Assembly (NCBI GenBank): GCA_900757255.1
Contig: CAAENE010000110.1
Location: forward strand, 1 to 7,569
Source: Clostridia bacterium
GTDB taxonomy: Bacteria; Bacillota; Clostridia; HGM11514
DNA length: 7,569 bases
Direction: 5' to 3'
In this document: positions 5,981 to 7,569 of the stretch, piece after piece
Numbering within the stretch: position 1 is the first letter of the stretch
Layout of the letters: each line of letters begins with the position of its first letter
Translations under genes and position numbers: made by a program
Notes under the pieces: generated by a model
Databases searched by the model: none
What the model was told of the DNA's origin: nothing
Seen by the model: only the letters and a program-made list of their open reading frames with translations

Positions 5981-6991
5981 TTAGTCCTGTTTGCTGTTCC
6001 AGTTATCAATTAAAAGCTTAGCAATCTGTACTGCGTTGCTTGCCGCACCTTTACGGATATTGTCTGCAACCACCCACAGGTTCACGCCGTTTTCCACACT
6101 TTCGTCGCGGCGGATTCTGCCTACATAGGTTTCATCATGTCCGGTTGCGTTGATTGCCATTGGATACACATTGTTTTCCGGATCGTCCTCGACGATTATG
6201 CCGGGAGCGTTTCTGAGCACGTTCTTTAATTCATCCAGCTCAAAGGGATGTTCAAATTCCACGTTGATCGATTCGGAATGGCTGTTGAATACAGGCACGC
6301 GAACGGTCGTTGCGGTAATACGCAGCTTGTCGTTGTGCAGGATTTTCCTGGTTTCGTTGATCATTTTTTCTTCTTCTTTGGTATATCCGTTTGGAAGAAA
6401 GACGTCGATGTGCGGCAGACAGTTATTGGCAATGGGGTGAGTAAACTTTTTCGGTGCCTCACCCTTGAGACCGTTTTCTAAATCCTGCCATCCGCCCAGG
6501 CCTGCACCTGATACCGCCTGGTAGGTTGAATAAACGACACGTTTGATTTTATACTTGTCGTCCAGCGGCTTTAACGCTACCATTGCCTGTATGGTCGAGC
6601 AGTTCGGATTGGCAATAATGCCTTTGTTCCATTCCACATCCTCCGGATTCACCTCGGGAACCACCAGCGGCACCTCTTTATCCATTCTCCATGCGCTGGA
6701 GTTGTCGATTACCACGATACCTTTAGAAGCTGCAATCGGCGCGAATTTTTCTGATGTTGAACCGCCTGCTGAAAACAGGGCGATATCAATATCCAAACCG
6801 TCAAATGCTGTTTCTGTCAGCTCAATTACCGTATGCTTTTTGCCCATGAAGTCGATCTCTTTTCCAGCTGAGCGGCTGGAGGCGAATAAATAATAGTTTT
6901 CTACCGGAAGCTGCATCTCGGTGAGTACCTTTAAAAAGGTCCGGCCTACCATTCCTGTTGCGCCTACCACGGCAATGTTATATTTTTTCAT
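5981..6991 (-). CDS. asd: Aspartate-semialdehyde dehydrogenase
   Basis: It reduces aspartyl phosphate with NADPH to aspartate semialdehyde, the branch point to lysine/diaminopimelate and to homoserine-derived amino acids; it is cytoplasmic. The 336 residues fit the Gram-positive type (about 330-350). GATGMVG (10-16) is the NADP loop, SAGG (75-78) and IDNSSAWRMD (95-104) follow, and NPNCST (128-133) holds the nucleophile Cys131. YQAVSGAG (157-164) supplies Gln158, and RVPVFNSHSE (231-240) supplies substrate Arg231 and general base His238. ATG 6991 is chosen because AAAGGAA (7002-7008) lies about ten bases upstream and the protein then opens MKKYNIAVVG; an in-frame ATG at 7012 has no ribosome binding site. 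It is the first gene of the asd-dapA-dapB-ACT operon and is read from the lysine-riboswitch leader. Confidence 0.97.
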   Translation of the reverse strand: MKKYNIAVVGATGMVGRTFLKVLTEMQLPVENYYLFASSRSAGKEIDFMGKKHTVIELTETAFDGLDIDIALFSAGGSTSEKFAPIAASKGIVVIDNSSAWRMDKEVPLVVPEVNPEDVEWNKGIIANPNCSTIQAMVALKPLDDKYKIKRVVYSTYQAVSGAGLGGWQDLENGLKGEAPKKFTHPIANNCLPHIDVFLPNGYTKEEEKMINETRKILHNDKLRITATTVRVPVFNSHSESINVEFEHPFELDELKNVLRNAPGIIVEDDPENNVYPMAINATGHDETYVGRIRRDESVENGVNLWVVADNIRKGAASNAVQIAKLLIDNWNSKQD

Positions 6992-7020
6992 TTTGACCAC
7001 GTTCCTTTCCATTGTTTGAC

Positions 7021-7044
7021 GGCGGCTGGGATAGATTTGCCGCC
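7021..7044 (-). other. Leader hairpin between attenuator and asd
   Basis: GGCGGC (7021-7026) pairs with GCCGCC (7039-7044) around a 12-base loop in the read-through leader, about ten bases upstream of the asd ribosome binding site. It has no U-tract. It might influence translation or stability of the full-length mRNA. Confidence 0.35.
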
Positions 7045-7072
7045 CGATTCTTTCTGCCGGCTTTTCTGTCTA

Positions 7073-7103
7073 ACAAAAATGAGCCGGCGTTTACCGGCTC
7101 ATT
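7073..7103 (-). terminator. Lysine-responsive attenuator terminator
   Basis: A perfect 10-bp GC-rich stem (7078-7087 with 7094-7103, 6-base loop) is followed on the minus strand by TTTTTGTT. It lies between the lysine aptamer and asd, about 80 bases before the start codon, which is the usual place for the expression platform of an L-box. It should form when lysine is bound and stop transcription before asd. Confidence 0.93.
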
Positions 7104-7125
7104 AAAAGTTTCTTCATTTAATAAG
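7098..7125 (-). promoter_or_regulatory. Antiterminator helix competing with the attenuator
   Basis: On the minus strand CTTATTAAA (7125-7117) can pair with TTTAATGAG (7106-7098) over nine positions with one wobble. The second strand takes six bases of the terminator's 5' arm, so the two hairpins exclude each other. The first strand starts three bases after the P1 3' strand of the aptamer, where P1 folding could block it. This is the expected switch geometry, read by eye without energy calculation. Confidence 0.65.
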
Positions 7126-7127
7126 TC

Positions 7128-7290
7128 GATAGCGCTTCATCTTTCGATGACAGTTGTACTGTTATTTACAGCACCCCCAGGGCTCTTTCTGTGTATCGGA
7201 AAAACCCTTCGGCAACAGCCCCTTTCATCAAGCCTTTTACGGAAATACACTTCCTCAGCATGATTACTCTTGACCTATGCACCTCTACCT
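7128..7290 (-). ncRNA. Lysine riboswitch (L-box) aptamer
   Basis: On the minus strand the 163 bases carry the lysine riboswitch signature in order: P1 5' strand GGTAG (7289-7285), AGAGGTGC (7286-7279), AAGAGTA (7271-7265), AAGGCTTGATGAAAGGGG (7236-7219), GCCGAAG (7213-7207), the P5 stretch around CTGTAAATAACAG, ACTGTCAT, and the P1 3' strand CTATC (7132-7128), which pairs with GGTAG with one wobble. AGAGGTGC plus AAGAGTA is the loop-E-like motif of P2. Length and order agree with the B. subtilis lysC leader. Lysine binding should stabilise P1, free the terminator and switch the asd-dapA-dapB-ACT operon off. The transcript begins almost at the aptamer's first base. Confidence 0.95.
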
Positions 7291-7298
7291 TGTCAAAC

Positions 7299-7327
7299 AT
7301 GATACCACTTTTCTATCGTATTGTCAA
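7299..7327 (-). promoter_or_regulatory. Sigma-A promoter of the asd-dap operon
   Basis: A perfect -35 TTGACA (7327-7322), a 17-base spacer and -10 TATCAT (7304-7299; five of six bases of TATAAT) lie on the minus strand. Transcription should start near 7290-7292, right at the edge of the riboswitch aptamer. Confidence 0.88.
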
Positions 7328-7388
7328 ATATATTTTCAACTTTGTCACTTATGCAGTAAGAACCGTACATGTAAGGGCATTTTTCCGG

Positions 7389-7406
7389 GGATATTACAGT
7401 ATATCC
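7389..7406. repeat. Short inverted repeat
   Basis: GGATAT and ATATCC flank the six bases TACAGT. It lies about 60 bases upstream of the operon's -35 element. It is short enough to be chance, but it is symmetric and AT-rich like many repressor or activator sites. Confidence 0.3.
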
Positions 7407-7489
7407 GATCAAGGCTGATTTTGTGACACAGCGGGGCGGGACGAAACGTAACAGTTCTATTTTCCATATTGCTTTTCTTTGGGGGATTG

Positions 7490-7520
7490 TTTATAATAAC
7501 TGTAAAACAGTTATTATAAA
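7490..7520. repeat. Perfect 13-bp inverted repeat with TATAAT in both arms, operator-like
   Basis: TTTATAATAACTG (7490-7502) and its exact reverse complement (7508-7520) flank TAAAA. Each arm carries a consensus -10: TATAAT at 7492-7497 on the plus strand, with TTGCTT (7469-7474) 17 bases upstream, and TATAAT at 7518-7513 on the minus strand, with TTCGCA (7540-7535) 16 bases upstream. Neither direction has a U-tract, so it is not an obvious terminator. A dimeric repressor site covering one or two promoters is the most natural reading; the regulator is not visible. Confidence 0.6.
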
Positions 7521-7569
7521 TGAACTAATGCGCGTGCGAACATTTCCTCCCGCTGGTCGGAAAACGCAC

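Larger units (their letters stand above)
7345..7569. other. Upstream non-coding region at the right edge
   Basis: I see no convincing gene here. A 40-codon minus-strand frame (7467-7345) has no proper ribosome binding site and no family resemblance. The stretch contains the palindrome at 7490-7520 and a smaller inverted repeat at 7389-7406. A gene belonging to the palindrome probably lies beyond the right edge. Confidence 0.5.

Noticed and set aside
5911..6009. Longer dapA beginning upstream of ATG 5910 (up to 33 extra residues).
   Set aside because: It would overlap the end of asd, the added residues are unlike any DapA N-terminus, and ATG 5910 has a ribosome binding site and gives the usual length.
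7290..7328. Two TTTGACAA copies (7328-7321 and 7297-7290) as a direct-repeat regulator site.
   Set aside because: The first is simply the -35 element with flanks and the second lies at the transcription start and aptamer edge. Eight bases is too short to argue a separate site.
7345..7467. Minus-strand 40-codon frame (ATG 7467 to TGA 7345) upstream of the operon promoter.
   Set aside because: It has only a weak A-rich upstream stretch rather than a ribosome binding site, its peptide resembles no family I know, and it ends near the -35 region.
7514..7543. Nine-residue minus-strand peptide with ATG 7543 preceded by GGGAGG, as a possible leader peptide.
   Set aside because: The spacing to the ATG is only about two to three bases and the stop lies inside the palindrome. 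No run of regulatory codons is present, and the operon already has a riboswitch.
1..7569. A wholly new defence or mobile system hidden in the window.
   Set aside because: No nuclease, helicase, transposase, reverse transcriptase, toxin or phage-like gene is visible on either strand. All intact genes belong to known families.

Overview
The window looks like a chromosomal segment of a low- to mid-GC, spore-forming Gram-positive bacterium of the class Clostridia. The Oscillospiraceae/Ruminococcaceae type is my best guess, but it is an inference. The grounds are a BofA-family sporulation gene next to a DUF2508 (YaaL-type) gene, an S-layer protein anchored by SLH domains, strong GGAGG ribosome binding sites and a Firmicutes-style lysine riboswitch. 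The two ends are not complete loci: the left gene is cut by the window edge, and the right end is non-coding sequence upstream of an operon.

Layout. Positions 1-2544 (+) hold most of a large cysteine-free SLH-domain surface protein, followed by a strong terminator (2558-2595) that also separates it from convergent genes. Positions 2600-3179 (-) hold bofA preceded by a DUF2508 gene. Positions 3180-3751 contain no intact gene. They hold a DUF2508 5' leader hairpin, a 125-bp relic of a GNAT acetyltransferase (start and end kept, middle deleted), and a roughly 284-bp hairpin-packed element with matching 12-bp outer ends. Positions 3752-6991 (-) hold a four-gene operon read right to left: asd, dapA, dapB and a stand-alone protein of two ACT domains. 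Positions 7073-7327 hold its control region: a near-consensus sigma-A promoter, a lysine (L-box) riboswitch, an antiterminator and an intrinsic terminator. Positions 7328-7569 are non-coding apart from a perfect 13-bp inverted repeat at 7490-7520 that carries TATAAT in both arms.

How the genes work together. Asd makes aspartate semialdehyde, DapA condenses it with pyruvate and DapB reduces the product, so the operon covers the first committed steps to diaminopimelate and lysine. The riboswitch should end transcription when lysine is plentiful. The fourth gene resembles only the C-terminal regulatory part of aspartokinase, the enzyme that feeds the pathway, which suggests a second, protein-level layer of control. 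The asd-dapA-dapB core and its riboswitch are well understood. The least usual items are the free-standing ACT-ACT protein, the hairpin-rich element with the decayed acetyltransferase, and the palindrome at the right edge.
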